64,000 nt of DNA from Anaerocolumna sp. (GTDB taxonomy: Bacteria; Bacillota; Clostridia; Lachnospirales; Lachnospiraceae): positions 1 through 64,000 of the forward strand of contig JAQSXJ010000012.1 in NCBI GenBank assembly GCA_029256725.1, read 5' to 3'. The notes under the pieces were generated by a model, which searched no databases, had not been told where the DNA came from, and was given only the letters and a program-made list of their open reading frames with translations. Below are positions 63,755 through 64,000 of this stretch, piece after piece; positions within the stretch are counted from its first letter, which is position 1; each line of letters begins with the position of its first letter. The translations under genes and the position numbers were made by a program.

Positions 63755-63782
63755 GTTTTTAACACATAGTCATTATTGTCAT

Positions 63783-63992
63783 TTATTGTTCCTGATTAAG
63801 ACCATATCTGCGGTTGAACTTATCAATTGCACCGCGAGCCGCTGCAGCTTTCTGCTGTCCGGTGTAGAAAGAATGGCACTTAGAACAGATTTCTACGTGG
63901 ATATCGCTCTTTGTTGAGCCTGTTACAAATTCATTACCACAGTTGCAAACTACCTTTGCCTGATGATAACTAGGATGGATTCCCTCTTTCAT
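63783..63992 (-). CDS. rpmE: Ribosomal protein L31
   Basis: 69 residues. The zinc-type (C+) L31 with Cys16, Cys18, Cys36 and Cys39 ([19 protein letters not shown]), so not the zinc-free paralogue made in starvation. C-terminal FNRRYGL is typical. The start is eight bases from the window edge, so its RBS cannot be seen. Heads the rpmE-DUF1385-prmC-prfA run. Confidence 0.97.
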   Translation of the reverse strand: MKEGIHPSYHQAKVVCNCGNEFVTGSTKSDIHVEICSKCHSFYTGQQKAAAARGAIDKFNRRYGLNQEQ

Positions 63993-64000
63993 GCTTTTCA

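Overview
The window looks like chromosomal DNA of a low-GC, Gram-positive, plant-polysaccharide-using Clostridia member, most likely Lachnospiraceae of the Anaerocolumna/Lachnoclostridium type. The signs are the rpmE - DUF1385 - prmC - prfA gene order, a GH94 cellobiose phosphorylase, a CBM3-bearing RHS protein, an archaeal/fungal-type aspartate-semialdehyde dehydrogenase, many BceRS/BceAB-like modules and strong GGAGG ribosome-binding sites. Most genes lie on the minus strand. No tRNA, rRNA, CRISPR array or intact transposase was seen.

Layout. 1-9.3 kb: the N-terminal part of a secreted RHS-repeat protein that runs into a CBM3 cellulose-binding module at the window edge, a CE2-like acetylesterase, a heterodimeric ABC exporter and a B12/radical-SAM protein. 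9.9-20.1 kb: a VOC protein, a two-component system with a lipoprotein, an aminoacyl-tRNA editing protein, a YaiI-family protein, an ECF S component, adenine deaminase, and a divergent TetR/membrane-protein pair with two palindromic operators. 20.2-28.5 kb: GH94 cellobiose phosphorylase, a membrane-anchored unknown, asd, dusB, coaX, a small conserved protein and a LiaF-like protein. 28.6-33.6 kb: an intact Bce-type RR-HK-ATPase-permease detoxification module. 34-38.8 kb: a purine-nucleoside-type BMP/ABC uptake operon whose leader ends in an intrinsic terminator, implying attenuation. 39-48.9 kb: birA, argF, a patatin, an LTA-synthase-like enzyme, a ThuA-like protein, SPFH/NfeD and a TrmH-family methyltransferase.

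49-60 kb is a zone of gene decay. It holds a 47-codon stub of methionyl-tRNA synthetase, an RR-HK-ATPase module whose FtsX-type permease has lost its start and is frameshifted, a headless ORF, and a lactococcin-972-type export/immunity cassette (ATPase plus seven-TM-type protein). Upstream of that cassette a frameshifted UvrD-like helicase is fused in frame to what looks like the C-terminal end of the bacteriocin precursor, followed directly by a strong terminator hairpin.

60-64 kb carries the conserved prfA/prmC/DUF1385/rpmE cluster, but prmC itself is broken by an out-of-frame deletion in its methyltransferase domain. The most noteworthy items are the helicase/bacteriocin chimera, the broken prmC, the attenuated nucleoside-uptake operon, the CBM3-RHS protein with a possible pseudoknotted leader, and two arrays of short tandem repeats that share a TTACTC/GAGTAA core.
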